DNA of 64,000 bases from Tamlana crocina (GCA_040429635.1 CP158972.1:1932001-1996000); one strand, 5' to 3'. Counted from the stretch's first letter, positions 1 to 8,684 are shown. Made by a program: numbers and translations. Notes: generated from the sequence alone by a model not told the origin.

Positions 1-1
1 C

Positions 2-445
2 GATAAAGTTAACGAAATAAAGATAAGTTACCGCGAAAAAATCAGTACGCTGAAATCAAGCCCCATCAAAAGTTCGTCGCAGGCTGCCGAACTGATATTT
101 AAAAATTGGGACAAGAACACCATAGGGCTGCATGAAACCTTTAAAATCCTATTGCTCAACAATGCCAATAAGGTGAAGGGCGTGTATCCGTTATCGAGCG
201 GAAGCATAACGGGGACATTGGTCGATATCCGTATTCTGTTTGCTATTGTGCTCAAAACATTATCTGTGGGCGTTTTGTTGGCGCATAACCACCCAAGTTA
301 TAAGCTCTACCCAAGTGAATCCGACAAAAGGCTCACCGAGAAAATAAAACAGGCGGCACAGATTTTGGATGTTGCGGTGCTGGACCACATCATCATAACC
401 CCAGATGGTGGATACTATAGTTTTGCGGATAACGGTCTATTATAA
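2..445 (+). CDS. RadC-like JAB-domain protein (5' end outside window)
   Basis: The reading frame is open from base 2, so the start lies to the left of the window. The visible 147 residues contain the RadC/JAMM metal-binding core: HNHPS followed eight residues later by a conserved Asp (PSESD), then the LDHIII and YSF segments typical of the family's end. The Gly that usually follows HNHPS is replaced by Tyr. RadC-like genes of this kind are frequent in Bacteroidota conjugative elements; they are annotated as DNA repair proteins although no repair role is established. The gene sits about 600 bases before the mobilisation genes, which fits an accessory gene of the element. The family call is firm; function is not known. 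Confidence 0.8.
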   Translation, partial: DKVNEIKISYREKISTLKSSPIKSSSQAAELIFKNWDKNTIGLHETFKILLLNNANKVKGVYPLSSGSITGTLVDIRILFAIVLKTLSVGVLLAHNHPSYKLYPSESDKRLTEKIKQAAQILDVAVLDHIIITPDGGYYSFADNGLL

Positions 446-461
446 TGAAATCTTGAAAATA

Positions 462-659
462 ATGGTCTATTTGAACTATAACAACCTTGATGGCGATACC
501 CAAAACCGTTTGCTTTCCATGTCCAAAAAAGATATTGAAAGGCGCTTTGGGAAACAATTGAGAGACTATGCCAGGGAGCACTTCGTCAATTATGAAACCC
601 TGTTGGAAGAAGAAGCGATACGGAATCTATACAATTATAAGTATGTTTTCAACATCTGA
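462..659 (+). CDS. Small hypothetical protein
   Basis: A 65-residue acidic/basic mixed protein starting at ATG 462, 16 bases after the RadC-like gene on the same strand. No motif or membrane segment is recognised. A longer in-frame extension upstream would overlap the RadC gene, so the internal ATG is preferred. Close spacing suggests co-transcription with the RadC-like gene. Function unknown. Confidence 0.5.
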   Translation: MVYLNYNNLDGDTQNRLLSMSKKDIERRFGKQLRDYAREHFVNYETLLEEEAIRNLYNYKYVFNI

Positions 660-1061
660 ACATCAAACTGCACCAAACAAGCTCATTGATTATGATGGGC
701 TTTTTTTGTGCATAATCCCTTGAAATCACTATCTTTAAAGCATGGCTTGTTAAGCCATTTTGGTCATTCACAATTCCATCCCGTCAGTTATCGGGATAGA
801 TGATTTGACTTTCCTTGCATGACCATATCAGCACAATTGAAATAAGGCATCTACCTTGGTGGGATGTCCGAAAATTTTTTGTCCCTGCGGGACAAAAATC
901 GAGGAGCAAGAGGGTAACACGCTCTGCGGTGTTTCTGTTCGATTTTTTTAATTAAGAAATTGATAATCAGTTACTTAAAATTGTTTTTATTGTGCTGAAT
1001 ATCAAGGGTTTGCAGCAAACCCTCTGAAATCCATAGTAAACAGGCCATTTTTTGCAGCAAA
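660..1061 (+). promoter_or_regulatory. Gene-free region ahead of mobilisation genes; candidate oriT and operators
   Basis: These 402 bases contain no gene. They hold a hairpin at 876-898 (10-base arms, TTTTTGTCCC and complement, loop TGC), a weaker ATCCCG/CGGGAT pair at 778-797, a 19-base perfect palindrome at 1005-1023 (AGGGTTTGC-A-GCAAACCCT), and a second copy of its core TTTGCAGCAAA at 1051-1061 touching the bfmA start codon. The two TTTGCAGCAAA cores are exactly 42 bases apart, about four helical turns. Transfer origins of Bacteroidota mobilisable elements commonly lie just upstream of the relaxase operon, so this is the obvious place for oriT; the spaced palindromes could equally be binding sites for the relaxosome protein as an autorepressor. 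The hairpins are seen; the roles are inference. Confidence 0.5.
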
Positions 1062-1631
1062 ATGAAGAGATTTTCAACATACGGCTTTTCCGGAATCAAT
1101 GTCAAAAAAGATATTGCCGATCGCTTTCGGGCGTTTTCCAAAGAAGTTTCCAAATCGCATTCGGAAACGCTGGAGGCCATGCTGAACTTCTTCAAATGGA
1201 ACAATCTTGACCCCAATGACAGTCTGGGGGTGAAAGGCGATGATACCAAAAAACGCATCAATGCCCTAATCGCTATTGTCCGCAACATTGAAAAACAACA
1301 GACCCTGCCCACCAAGGCGATGCTGGATACGCTCTTTCGGGAAATAACACAAGCGGAGCAGGGTGAGGTGGCAGAAGAGGTATTTGATTTTGGCACTCCC
1401 GAAACCCTGACACGGGATGCCGAACTGGAACATTACCAAAACCGCTATGAAGAGATGCGGCAACAACTCAGCATTTATAAAAATGGTATGGAAATACTGT
1501 TGGGCCGATTGTACCATATCAAAACAACCTTTGGTAAGGATTACCATAAGCTGGATATGGATAGGAATGAATTGGAGAACTTTAAAACGAACCTGGATCA
1601 TGTACATCACCATCACCGCACAAAACCTTAG
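1062..1631 (+). CDS. BfmA/BtgA-type mobilisation accessory protein
   Basis: A 189-residue protein. The N-terminal part (about residues 12-45, with VKKDIADRFRAF) looks like a ribbon-helix-helix or short HTH DNA-binding segment, followed by a charged helical region. This is the layout of BfmA/BtgA proteins, which act with the relaxase at the transfer origin. The C-terminus ends in a natural run of four His residues. It overlaps the relaxase gene by 32 bases in a different frame, the usual arrangement of these pairs. The palindromes immediately upstream may be its binding sites. Moderately sure of the family. Confidence 0.7.
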   Translation: MKRFSTYGFSGINVKKDIADRFRAFSKEVSKSHSETLEAMLNFFKWNNLDPNDSLGVKGDDTKKRINALIAIVRNIEKQQTLPTKAMLDTLFREITQAEQGEVAEEVFDFGTPETLTRDAELEHYQNRYEEMRQQLSIYKNGMEILLGRLYHIKTTFGKDYHKLDMDRNELENFKTNLDHVHHHHRTKP

Positions 1632-2634
1632 CGGAAACTATGGCCAAAGTGCCGCCGCATTTGTGGACTATCTCGAAAAGGAGAACGAAGGGAAGCCCGT
1701 GCCTGAAATGGAGCCATTTTTTGACCAACATAACAATGAAATATCCGCGGATGAAGTCATCAAGGCCATTGATGGCAACACGGCCAAACTAAAAAAAACG
1801 GAGCCCAAGTTCTATTCCATTACCCTGAACCCAAGCCAAAGGGAACTTAAAACCATTGGGGATTCCCCCGAAGCTCTAAAACAATACACCAGGGAAGCCA
1901 TGAAAGCCTACGCCAAAGCCTTTAACCGAGAAATCGAGGGCAGGCCCGTCAATGTAAACGACATTACATATTACGCCAAAGTGGAACGGCAACGGACCTT
2001 TAAAGGTTCGGATAAACAGATACAGGAAAACCAACCTTATGCCACTAAAATACTGGAATTGAAACAACAGGTTAGAAGCATTCAACGAGGGGAAAGAACG
2101 GGGGATATCAAAAAATTGAAAACAGAGATAGCCCGGTTGGAGCGTGAAGCGCCCCATCAGTTGGATGGCAAACGTATCGTCAGGGACATGCCCAAGCCGG
2201 GCCCCCAGAGCCACATCCATATCATTGTAAGCCGCAAGGATGTGTCCAACCGTTATAGCCTGTCCCCGGGAAGTAAATACAGGGCTTCAGAAGTGGAAAT
2301 GAACGGCAAAATGGTAAAACGCGGATTCGATAGGGACACTTTTTATAGGAATGCCGAAAAGACTTTTGATGCCATGTTCAAGTACAAACGTAATTATGTG
2401 GAATCCTATACCGCCCGGAAAACCTTTTTAAAGGATCCCAAGCTGTATTTTTCCACCATTACGAACCTACCTGCCAATGAAAGGGCGTTGGCCTTTAAAC
2501 TGTTGCAAAAAAGTGGGGTGGATGCGGCGTTGCTCAGCATCCCGACCAACAAGCTCCAGCTCACCATGAAAGCCATCAATACCTTGAAAAAAGGGATTGG
2601 AAGGGCGATTGAATCGGGATCTATAGGGATATGA
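1600..2634 (+). CDS. MobB-type relaxase (DUF5712 family)
   Basis: A 344-residue protein with start ATG 1600 chosen because the family begins with a beta strand of the MYITIT type; upstream in-frame sequence is just the overlap with the previous gene. Residues 205-207 form the HxH metal-binding motif in the context SHIHIIVSRKD, as in the histidine-hydrophobe-histidine motif of relaxases. A conserved Tyr near the N-terminus (Tyr14 or Tyr24) could be the DNA-linking residue. It would nick oriT and lead the transferred strand. It is translationally coupled to the coupling ATPase through an ATGA overlap at 2631-2634. Cargo-free context (accessory protein, relaxase, coupling ATPase) supports the assignment. 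Confidence 0.75.
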   Translation: MYITITAQNLSGNYGQSAAAFVDYLEKENEGKPVPEMEPFFDQHNNEISADEVIKAIDGNTAKLKKTEPKFYSITLNPSQRELKTIGDSPEALKQYTREAMKAYAKAFNREIEGRPVNVNDITYYAKVERQRTFKGSDKQIQENQPYATKILELKQQVRSIQRGERTGDIKKLKTEIARLEREAPHQLDGKRIVRDMPKPGPQSHIHIIVSRKDVSNRYSLSPGSKYRASEVEMNGKMVKRGFDRDTFYRNAEKTFDAMFKYKRNYVESYTARKTFLKDPKLYFSTITNLPANERALAFKLLQKSGVDAALLSIPTNKLQLTMKAINTLKKGIGRAIESGSIGI

Positions 2635-4076
2635 TTTGGCCATGGGAACATATCGTCCTGTATGTTGTGGTGCCGACCTTGTTTTTTGGAGCTATCATTT
2701 ATGGTCTGTTCCATGGTGAAAAGCAGGAACGGATCAACAAAAAATACCGGGTGCGTTTTAAACTGAAAAATGGGAGGTTCAAAATCGATAACATCCGTCG
2801 GGGGGCTTCGGTCATCGGTTCGGCAGGAAGTGGAAAGACCGAAAGTGTGGTCTATAATTTTTTGCAGCATTTCAGTCGAAATGGATTTTGTGGGGTCGTC
2901 CATGACTATAAGGATTTTGAACTTACCGAAATCGCCTATCCGCTGTTCAGCGACATGGACATGCCCTTTTACACCATTGCTTTTGATGACATTCATTGCC
3001 GGGTGAATCCCATTGCCCCACAGTATTTGCCCAACGAGGAGAGCGTCAACGAAGTGTCACGGGTGCTCATGGAAAACCTGTTGGAGCAGAACCTTTCGGA
3101 AAGTAGCGGGAGCAATAAGTTTTTTTCCGATGCCGTAGAGGGGCTGCTGAGCGGAATGATATGGAAAATGAAAACGGCTTATCCCGATTTCTGTACCTTG
3201 CCCCATGTCATCGCCTTGTTCCAGAATTTGGACACCAAAAGATTGGTGGCCTTTTTAAGGTCCGACCTGACATCGCGGAGTATGGCCAGTGCATTCCTCA
3301 ACGGGATTGAATCGGAAAAGCAGACCGCCGGAGTGAAAAGTACCCTGGGCAATGCCTTTAGAAAAATCAGTTCCCAAAAACTGTTCTATGTACTGTCCAA
3401 GGACGAAGTGCCCCTGGACATCAATAATCCCATAAATCCTGCGGTAATCGCCCTGGTCAATAATCCCAAGTATGATTCGGCGTATTCGCCGGTCATTGCC
3501 ATGGTGATGCATACCATTATCAAGCAAATGAGCTTGCGGGACAAAGCATCCTCCTTTTTGCTCATGGAAGAAGCACCGACCCTGAAGTTGCCCAATATGC
3601 ACCGTATTCCGGCCACGCTGCGCAGTTATGATATTTGCACTGTCTATGTGATGCAGGATAAAGTGCAGAACGATTTGCTTTATGGGGATAAGGCAAGCAA
3701 GGCTATTTTAAGCAACCTGTCCTATCAGTTTTTTGGCAAGGTGAACGATCCGGATACCGCCAAATATTACGAACGGTTCTTTGAAATTATCAAAACACCG
3801 ACCCGCAGCGTCAGCAAAAGTAGCGGTATTAGTTTTGAAAGCCGCATTACCAAAGGCGAGCGCGAAGTGTCCAAACGTAGGGCCGAAATCTTCTTTAAAC
3901 TGAAACAAGGGGAGTTTATCGCCTTTGCCGATGGAAAGGACAAGAGGCTGCGTTTCAAATTACAGCCCATTTTAAAGGAAAGGCCCAAACGGGAATACGA
4001 GGTATCTGAAACCGACCTGGCTATGCATTTTCAAAAAATACATCGGGAAGTCCAGTCTATTTTTAAAGGGGAATAA
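2631..4076 (+). CDS. Type IV coupling protein (TraG/TraD/MobC-like ATPase)
   Basis: A 481-residue membrane-anchored ATPase. One N-terminal hydrophobic segment lies at about residues 7-27, Walker A GSAGSGKT at 63-70, and a Walker B-type FLLMEEAP about residue 310. It brings the relaxase-DNA complex to the mating pore coded at 35.2-42.0 kb. It is shorter than classical TraG and has a single obvious transmembrane segment, as in the short MobC coupling proteins of Bacteroidota elements. It ends the mobilisation operon; the next gene is a cargo regulator with its own promoter. A diverged fragment of another copy of this gene lies at 10,384-10,488. Confidence 0.85.
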   Translation: MIWPWEHIVLYVVVPTLFFGAIIYGLFHGEKQERINKKYRVRFKLKNGRFKIDNIRRGASVIGSAGSGKTESVVYNFLQHFSRNGFCGVVHDYKDFELTEIAYPLFSDMDMPFYTIAFDDIHCRVNPIAPQYLPNEESVNEVSRVLMENLLEQNLSESSGSNKFFSDAVEGLLSGMIWKMKTAYPDFCTLPHVIALFQNLDTKRLVAFLRSDLTSRSMASAFLNGIESEKQTAGVKSTLGNAFRKISSQKLFYVLSKDEVPLDINNPINPAVIALVNNPKYDSAYSPVIAMVMHTIIKQMSLRDKASSFLLMEEAPTLKLPNMHRIPATLRSYDICTVYVMQDKVQNDLLYGDKASKAILSNLSYQFFGKVNDPDTAKYYERFFEIIKTPTRSVSKSSGISFESRITKGEREVSKRRAEIFFKLKQGEFIAFADGKDKRLRFKLQPILKERPKREYEVSETDLAMHFQKIHREVQSIFKGE

Positions 4077-4158
4077 ACTTTAGAACTTCTTATACATTAA
4101 ACTCTTTTTGGTCAATTAATGAATGATATATCGGTCAAATAAAATTTTTATTCATTTT

Positions 4159-4209
4159 TTGTTGTGTAGCTAAATAACTTCATTTATATTTGTAGTCAAA
4201 TAACTTCAT
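4159..4209 (+). promoter_or_regulatory. Promoter with flanking repeat operator of the arsR-like gene
   Basis: A TATATTTG box at 4185-4192 matches the Bacteroidota -7 element TAnnTTTG, with a TTG at 4162-4164 at the right distance for the -33 element. Two near-identical 18-base direct repeats (GTAG-YY-AAATAACTTCAT) lie at 4166-4183 and 4192-4209, 26 bases apart, bracketing the -7 box and reaching the ATG at 4211. This is a convincing autoregulatory operator. The transcript leader would be about 10-15 bases. Confidence 0.65.
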
Positions 4210-4210
4210 A

Positions 4211-4543
4211 ATGAAATTAAGACGAGATATTTTCCAGGCCATTTCCGACCCCACAAGGCGTGCCATATTGGTTTTGCTTACCTCACAAGCTATGACGGCA
4301 GGTGCGATAGCAGAAAATTTTGATGCCGCAAGACCTACGATTTCAAAACACATCCAAATCTTAAATGAATGTGATCTGGTCGAGGCAAATCAACAGGGCA
4401 GAGAAATCTATTATGAGCTGAAAATCGAAAAAATGAAAGAAATCGATAAATGGCTGGAGCAATTTAGGGTCATTTGGGAAAATCGATTCAGCCAACTTGA
4501 CAATGTATTGGAAACACTTAAAAACAAAAAAAATGAAAAATAG
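4211..4543 (+). CDS. ArsR-family winged-helix repressor
   Basis: A 110-residue protein with the standard ArsR/SmtB layout: [10 protein letters not shown] near the N-terminus, recognition helix region [12 protein letters not shown] at about residues 45-56, and a winged segment ending in REIYYEL. No metal-binding Cys pair of the ELCVCD type is present, so it is one of the non-metal members that are paired with SRPBCC (AHSA1-type) proteins. It overlaps the next gene, which codes for such a protein, by 11 bases. The repeats over its promoter suggest it controls itself and the downstream run. The inducing signal cannot be read from the sequence. Confidence 0.9.
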   Translation: MKLRRDIFQAISDPTRRAILVLLTSQAMTAGAIAENFDAARPTISKHIQILNECDLVEANQQGREIYYELKIEKMKEIDKWLEQFRVIWENRFSQLDNVLETLKNKKNEK

Positions 4544-5495
4544 CCTGTTATTCAATTTTTCCGTAAACAAGGAAAACAAGACCATTAATATCCAAAGGGA
4601 ATTTAATGCAGAACTTGAATTGGTGTGGTACGCTTGGACAACATCAGAAATATTAGACAAATGGTGGGCACCAAAGCCTTGGAAAGCGGAGACCAAAACA
4701 ATGGAATTTAAGGAAGGCGGCCATTGGCACTATGCTATGGTCAGTCCAGAGGGCGAAAAGCATTGGGCAAAGGTCCATTATATCTCAATTGTGGATAAAG
4801 AGTTCTTTAAAGCAAAAGACGGCTTTTGTGATGAAAACGGCACCATGAACCAAGAATTGCCACAGAACTATTGGAACAATCAATTTACTGCAAAAGAGGA
4901 CCAAACCTTAGTAGATGTTACTTTGACCTTTGATAGCCTCAATGATCTGGAAAAAATAATTGAAATGGGCTTTAAGGAAGGTTTTGAAATGGCACTATCA
5001 AACCTTGACCAGTACATCGAATCACAATTTAGGCTGCGTAAACAAAACAAACCCAACAATAGGGCAAGGGTATCCACCTATTTAAATTTTCCGGGCAATA
5101 CGGAAGAAGCCTTTAATTTTTACAAAAGTGTCTTTAAATCCGATTTTGTTAACGGCATTCAGCGATTTGAAGAGGTCCCCGCTGATCATAACCATCCGCC
5201 TATGAACGAAACAGTGAAAAGAATGGTGTTGCACGTAGAGCTTCCCATACTTGGAGGACATATTTTAATGGGAACCGATGCCCCTAAAGAATTTGGAATG
5301 ACCGTAAATTCAGGAAATAATATGCACATCAATCTTGAACCGGAATCCCGCGAAGAAGCCAAACGACTTTTTGACGCCCTTTCGGAAGACGGAAATGTAG
5401 AAATGCCCATCCAGGATATGTTTTGGGGAGCCTATTTCGGCAGCTGTACGGACAAGTTTGGAATCAACTGGATGATCAATTATCAAAACAAATAA
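4533..5495 (+). CDS. SRPBCC (AHSA1-like) domain fused to a PhnB-type VOC domain
   Basis: A 320-residue, two-domain protein. Residues about 10-160 form an AHSA1/START-like hydrophobic-pocket fold ([28 protein letters not shown]). Residues about 185-315 form a PhnB-like VOC domain ([22 protein letters not shown] at its start, [20 protein letters not shown] at its end). The two are usually separate proteins; here they are joined by a polar linker rich in Lys, Asn and Arg at about 165-182. Start ATG 4533 overlaps the arsR-like gene, a classical pairing. The substrate or ligand is unknown. Confidence 0.85.
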   Translation: MKNSLLFNFSVNKENKTINIQREFNAELELVWYAWTTSEILDKWWAPKPWKAETKTMEFKEGGHWHYAMVSPEGEKHWAKVHYISIVDKEFFKAKDGFCDENGTMNQELPQNYWNNQFTAKEDQTLVDVTLTFDSLNDLEKIIEMGFKEGFEMALSNLDQYIESQFRLRKQNKPNNRARVSTYLNFPGNTEEAFNFYKSVFKSDFVNGIQRFEEVPADHNHPPMNETVKRMVLHVELPILGGHILMGTDAPKEFGMTVNSGNNMHINLEPESREEAKRLFDALSEDGNVEMPIQDMFWGAYFGSCTDKFGINWMINYQNK

Positions 5496-5500
5496 TAACC

Positions 5501-5884
5501 ATGAAAAAGAATAAGACCATATTCTTGATGGCGACTTCCATCATTTTTGCCATGGAAGCCATAATGCCGTTGGCAACCCTTTTGTTCGCTCACGAATACT
5601 TTAACGCCGGGACCAAGCCCTTGGGCTATCCCGATTACTTCGCCTACACTTTAATCGTTTGCAAAATATTGGGAGCAACCGCAATAATGTTCCCAAAACT
5701 CCCTGCCAAACTTAGGGAATGGGCGTATGCCGGTTTAACGTTCAATTTAATTTTTGCAGCTATAAGCCATATAGCGGTAGACCAAGTTATGGCCAACATT
5801 GTAATGCCCATCGTCGTAGGTGTTGTCTTGGGTGTCTCTTATGTCTATTCGCAAAAAGTCAGACCTCAAACTATAAAACCATAG
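5501..5884 (+). CDS. DoxX-like small membrane protein
   Basis: A 127-residue integral membrane protein with four hydrophobic segments (about residues 7-27, 45-65, 73-93 and 98-118). The segment KILGATAIMFPKLPAKLREWAYAGL is the DoxX-like signature: a helix followed by PKLP and a Trp-Ala-Tyr turn. Such proteins accompany SRPBCC and VOC genes in Bacteroidota. Start ATG 5501 lies five bases after the preceding stop. Function unproven; family call is good. Confidence 0.75.
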   Translation: MKKNKTIFLMATSIIFAMEAIMPLATLLFAHEYFNAGTKPLGYPDYFAYTLIVCKILGATAIMFPKLPAKLREWAYAGLTFNLIFAAISHIAVDQVMANIVMPIVVGVVLGVSYVYSQKVRPQTIKP

Positions 5885-5886
5885 TT

Positions 5887-6099
5887 ATGTCATTCCAAAC
5901 ATATATCAAAAACATTGAGGAAAAAACAGGTAAAACGGCCCAGGACTTCCTAAATCTTGCTGAAGAAAAAGGGTTTACCAAGAATGGTACATTAACTGTA
6001 AAAGCTGCCGAAGTAACCCATTGGCTCAAAGAGGAATTAGAATTGGGCCACGGGCACGCTATGGCCATGTATGCCTATATTAAAGGAAAAAGGGAATAG
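5887..6099 (+). CDS. DUF4287 domain protein
   Basis: A 70-residue protein carrying the compact DUF4287 helical fold: TYIKNIEEKTGKT near the N-terminus, KAAEVTHWLKEELELGHGHAMAMYAYIK in two pieces toward the end, ending in the GHGHAMA signature. It starts two bases after the DoxX-like gene and so is in the same operon. DUF4287 proteins occur alone or fused to other small domains, often next to SRPBCC genes; their role is not known. Confidence 0.8.
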   Translation: MSFQTYIKNIEEKTGKTAQDFLNLAEEKGFTKNGTLTVKAAEVTHWLKEELELGHGHAMAMYAYIKGKRE

Positions 6100-6147
6100 T
6101 TTTTTTAATAGATCTTTTTCCTTATTTTTAAACAAACTGTAAAATTA

Positions 6148-6741
6148 ATGGAAGCATCCTTTTTCGAAAACATATATGACCATCCCAACATTAAAAAGGA
6201 AGACTATAAAGCTATTATTGGTGCCCATACAAAAGTTGGGTTTTTAAAAAATGATACCGTATTAAAGGAAGGCCAATTCAATAACGCTTACTATTTAATA
6301 AAAAAAGGCTTGTTCCGATCATATGTTATCGATTATAAAGGCAACGAAATCACTACAGGTTTTTTTGGCCCTAATGAAATTCTAATTGAAGTAGCTTCTT
6401 TATTTCTCCGTATGCCTTCAAAAGAAACCATTCAAGCACTAACAGATTGTGAAGTCTATAAAATTGGGTTTAACGATTTTCAAAATTTGTACAGCACCAT
6501 AGAAGGTTTTACGGAATGGGGCCGCAGTTGGATGTCCCACCAACTATTTATGGCAAAACACCGTGCCGTTACCATGCACACACAAAGCGCTTCGCAAAGG
6601 TATTTGAGCTTGGTGCAGGAAAACCCACAGATCATCAAAGAAGTACCGTTAAAATATATTGCTACTTATTTAGGGATTACCGACACTTCTTTGAGCAGGA
6701 TAAGAAAAGAAGTACTTTCGCAAACGGAGAACTTGTCATAG
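6148..6741 (+). CDS. Crp/Fnr-family transcriptional regulator
   Basis: A 197-residue protein with an N-terminal cyclic-nucleotide-binding-type beta barrel (about residues 25-115, including LIKKGLFRSYVIDYKGNEIT) and a short C-terminal HTH (IATYLGITDTSLSRIRKE, about residues 170-187). The exact cAMP-binding RxS pattern is not evident, as in most flavobacterial members of this subgroup. It begins 48 bases after the DUF4287 gene on the same strand and probably responds to a small molecule or redox cue. The target is likely the following VOC/SRPBCC run, which is inference. Confidence 0.88.
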   Translation: MEASFFENIYDHPNIKKEDYKAIIGAHTKVGFLKNDTVLKEGQFNNAYYLIKKGLFRSYVIDYKGNEITTGFFGPNEILIEVASLFLRMPSKETIQALTDCEVYKIGFNDFQNLYSTIEGFTEWGRSWMSHQLFMAKHRAVTMHTQSASQRYLSLVQENPQIIKEVPLKYIATYLGITDTSLSRIRKEVLSQTENLS

Positions 6742-6805
6742 GACAAGATTTTTTTAGTTTCCTTTTTTCACTTTTGTAGTACTAACTATTTAAAATAATC
6801 GAAAG

Positions 6806-7189
6806 ATGAAAAAAATTAATCCCGTGGTATGGTTCGAAATTTATGTAAATGATATAGGTAGGGCTACAACGTTTTACGAAAAGGTACTTCAAGTAACCAT
6901 GGAAGATATGAGCGATCCAACAGATTCATCCGTCCAAATGAAATGCTTCCCGAGTGATATGGAAAATTATGGGGCTGCAGGTGCTTTGGTAAAAATGGAA
7001 GGAGTAAAACCCTCAACCAATGGAAGCCTCGTTTATTTTGGTTGTGAGGATTGCAAGGTCTTAGAAAATCGGGCAGCAGAAAATGGAGCTGAAATTATCC
7101 AACCCAAAATGGCCATTGGTGAGCATGGTTTTATTTCCATAATCAAAGATACAGAGGGTAACTCTATTGGATTCCATTCCTTGAATTAA
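6806..7189 (+). CDS. VOC-family (glyoxalase/bleomycin resistance-like) protein
   Basis: A 127-residue single-chain VOC protein. The start VVWFEIYVNDIGRATTFYEKVL and the end GFISIIKDTEGNSIGFHS are the two halves of the betaalphabetabetabeta repeat. Members dimerise and bind a metal or a small electrophile; no substrate can be deduced. It follows the Crp/Fnr gene by 64 bases and precedes an SRPBCC gene by 12 bases. Confidence 0.88.
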   Translation: MKKINPVVWFEIYVNDIGRATTFYEKVLQVTMEDMSDPTDSSVQMKCFPSDMENYGAAGALVKMEGVKPSTNGSLVYFGCEDCKVLENRAAENGAEIIQPKMAIGEHGFISIIKDTEGNSIGFHSLN

Positions 7190-7201
7190 GTAAGTGTTTT
7201 T

Positions 7202-7594
7202 ATGGAAAGTATTGAACAGATCAACTACATCAAAGCACCTGTTGCAAAGATTTATAAAGCACTTACTACTGAAGAAGGTTTAGGAAACGTTTGGACGAAG
7301 AAACTCAAAGTAAAACCTGAAATTGGCTTCGTCAATGAGTTTGATTTTGATGAAGGCTATATCACAAAGTTCAAGGTTGTTGAACTTGTAGAAAACAGTA
7401 AAATTGTTTGGGAGTGCACCGCTTCTGACGAGGAGTGGGTAGGCACCAAAGTGTCTTTTGACCTATCGGAAAAAGATAAGGTCACAACCGTAACCCTTAA
7501 ACACAACCATTGGAGGGGGCGCACAGACTTTTACCGTTGGTGCAACTACAATTGGGCAATGTTTCTCTTTCGATTAAAGAATTATTGCGAATGA
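7202..7594 (+). CDS. SRPBCC-domain protein (AHSA1-like)
   Basis: A 130-residue protein with the family's start (IEQINYIKAPVAKIYKALTT) and the C-terminal amphipathic helix around NYNWAMFLFRLKNYCE. It has a hydrophobic ligand cavity by analogy with START-like proteins; the ligand is unknown. It lies between two VOC genes with 12-base gaps on both sides, so all are probably read from one transcript. Confidence 0.85.
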   Translation: MESIEQINYIKAPVAKIYKALTTEEGLGNVWTKKLKVKPEIGFVNEFDFDEGYITKFKVVELVENSKIVWECTASDEEWVGTKVSFDLSEKDKVTTVTLKHNHWRGRTDFYRWCNYNWAMFLFRLKNYCE

Positions 7595-7606
7595 TAAAAC
7601 TCGGCC

Positions 7607-8023
7607 ATGAAAGCAAAACAAGTATGGGCAAACCTAGGCGTAGAAAACTTAGAACGAACCAAAACTTTTTATGAATCGTTGGGCTTTAGGTTAAATGGAA
7701 GTCCTTCGGAAGATTTGGTCAGTTTCTTTTTTGGTGTTGATAATTTTGTAATTCATTTTTTCAAAAGGGAAAAGTTAGAATCCAGTCTGGAAGGCAAAAC
7801 AGCCGATTTAAGCAATGGCAACGAAGTAATGTTTTCGTTGGCTGTTGAAACCAAGAAAGCGTATGATCAATGCGTAACTGATATAAAAAATGCAGGAGGC
7901 AGAATTTTATTCGATTCAAACGTAGACAGAAAAGAATTTTACGATAAAAATGGATTTGTCGTTTGTGTCTTTTCAGATCCTGATGGACATAAATTCAATC
8001 TGCTCTATAATGCGAATATGTAA
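7607..8023 (+). CDS. VOC-family protein
   Basis: A 138-residue VOC protein: QVWANLGVENLERTKTFYESLGF at the start, CVFSDPDGHKFNLLY at the end. It resembles the YwcC/glyoxalase-like subgroup that has two betaalphabetabetabeta units. It shares the operon with the preceding SRPBCC gene and follows a first VOC gene that is only distantly similar. Substrate not known. Confidence 0.87.
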   Translation: MKAKQVWANLGVENLERTKTFYESLGFRLNGSPSEDLVSFFFGVDNFVIHFFKREKLESSLEGKTADLSNGNEVMFSLAVETKKAYDQCVTDIKNAGGRILFDSNVDRKEFYDKNGFVVCVFSDPDGHKFNLLYNANM

Positions 8024-8041
8024 AGTAAAAAGTTTAAAATA

Positions 8042-8419
8042 ATGACCAAAATAATATCCAGTCCCAATTGCGGCAACTCGCCCAAAATGGAGTTTTTAAA
8101 ACAGTTTAACATTGCCTTTGCTGAAGGGAACGTAACATTTTTAAAGGATAGTGTTACGGATGATATTATTTGGAACATTATAGGGGACAAGAAAATTGAA
8201 GGCAGAGCAAATTTTGTAAAAGCATTAGAAGAACTGCAACCCGTAAAAGCATCCGAATTGATGATAGACCAAATCCTGTCCCATGGAAAAGAAGGAGCAA
8301 TTAATGGATGGATGACAATGGAAAACGGAAAAAAATATGCGTTTTCAGATTTTTATGTCTTTCAAGGTGCAAAAGGTGAGAAAATAAAAGCCATTACATC
8401 GTATTGTTTGGAAGTATAA
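8042..8419 (+). CDS. NTF2-like (SnoaL-type) protein
   Basis: A 125-residue protein of the nuclear-transport-factor-2 fold: FLKQFNIAFAEGN in the first helix, SVTDDIIWNIIGDKKIEGR, and the closing strand IKAITSYCLEV. NTF2-like proteins of this size are cone-shaped dimers with isomerase, hydratase or ligand-binding roles. It lies 18 bases after the VOC gene. No catalytic pair can be assigned with confidence. Confidence 0.8.
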   Translation: MTKIISSPNCGNSPKMEFLKQFNIAFAEGNVTFLKDSVTDDIIWNIIGDKKIEGRANFVKALEELQPVKASELMIDQILSHGKEGAINGWMTMENGKKYAFSDFYVFQGAKGEKIKAITSYCLEV

Positions 8420-8432
8420 AAGTTTGAAGAAA

Positions 8433-8684
8433 ATGAATGGTAATGGGCAAATAAATATCAATCAGACCATCGTTGAAATTTTTAAAACTGACGTAAATAG
8501 TGAACCATTAGCAAATGAAATAGTTTGTGGACTTAATAAACTATATCCTGACTGCCTTATCAGTTTCGATTTGGAAGACTGTGATAAGGTACTTCGTATT
8601 GAGAGCAATAACTCCATTGATGTTTTTGGGGTTATAAACTATGGAAAGTGTAATAATATTGAAATAAGCCTTATTGACTATTAA
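8433..8684 (+). CDS. Small hypothetical protein ending the stress-type gene run
   Basis: An 83-residue acidic protein, not recognised. It follows the NTF2-like gene by 13 bases, with ATG 8433 preferred over an in-frame TTG three codons earlier. The sequence alternates short strands and helices (LANEIVCGLNKLYPDCLISFDLEDC), suggesting a small alpha/beta fold of the heavy-metal-associated type but without a CxxC motif. It is the last gene of the plus-strand run that starts at 4211. Confidence 0.55.
   Translation: MNGNGQININQTIVEIFKTDVNSEPLANEIVCGLNKLYPDCLISFDLEDCDKVLRIESNNSIDVFGVINYGKCNNIEISLIDY

Noticed and set aside
1417-1599. In-frame upstream extension of the relaxase gene
   Set aside because: It lies entirely within the accessory-protein gene and reads like out-of-frame coding sequence (many Trp, Ile and Lys), whereas the family begins at the internal ATG 1600.
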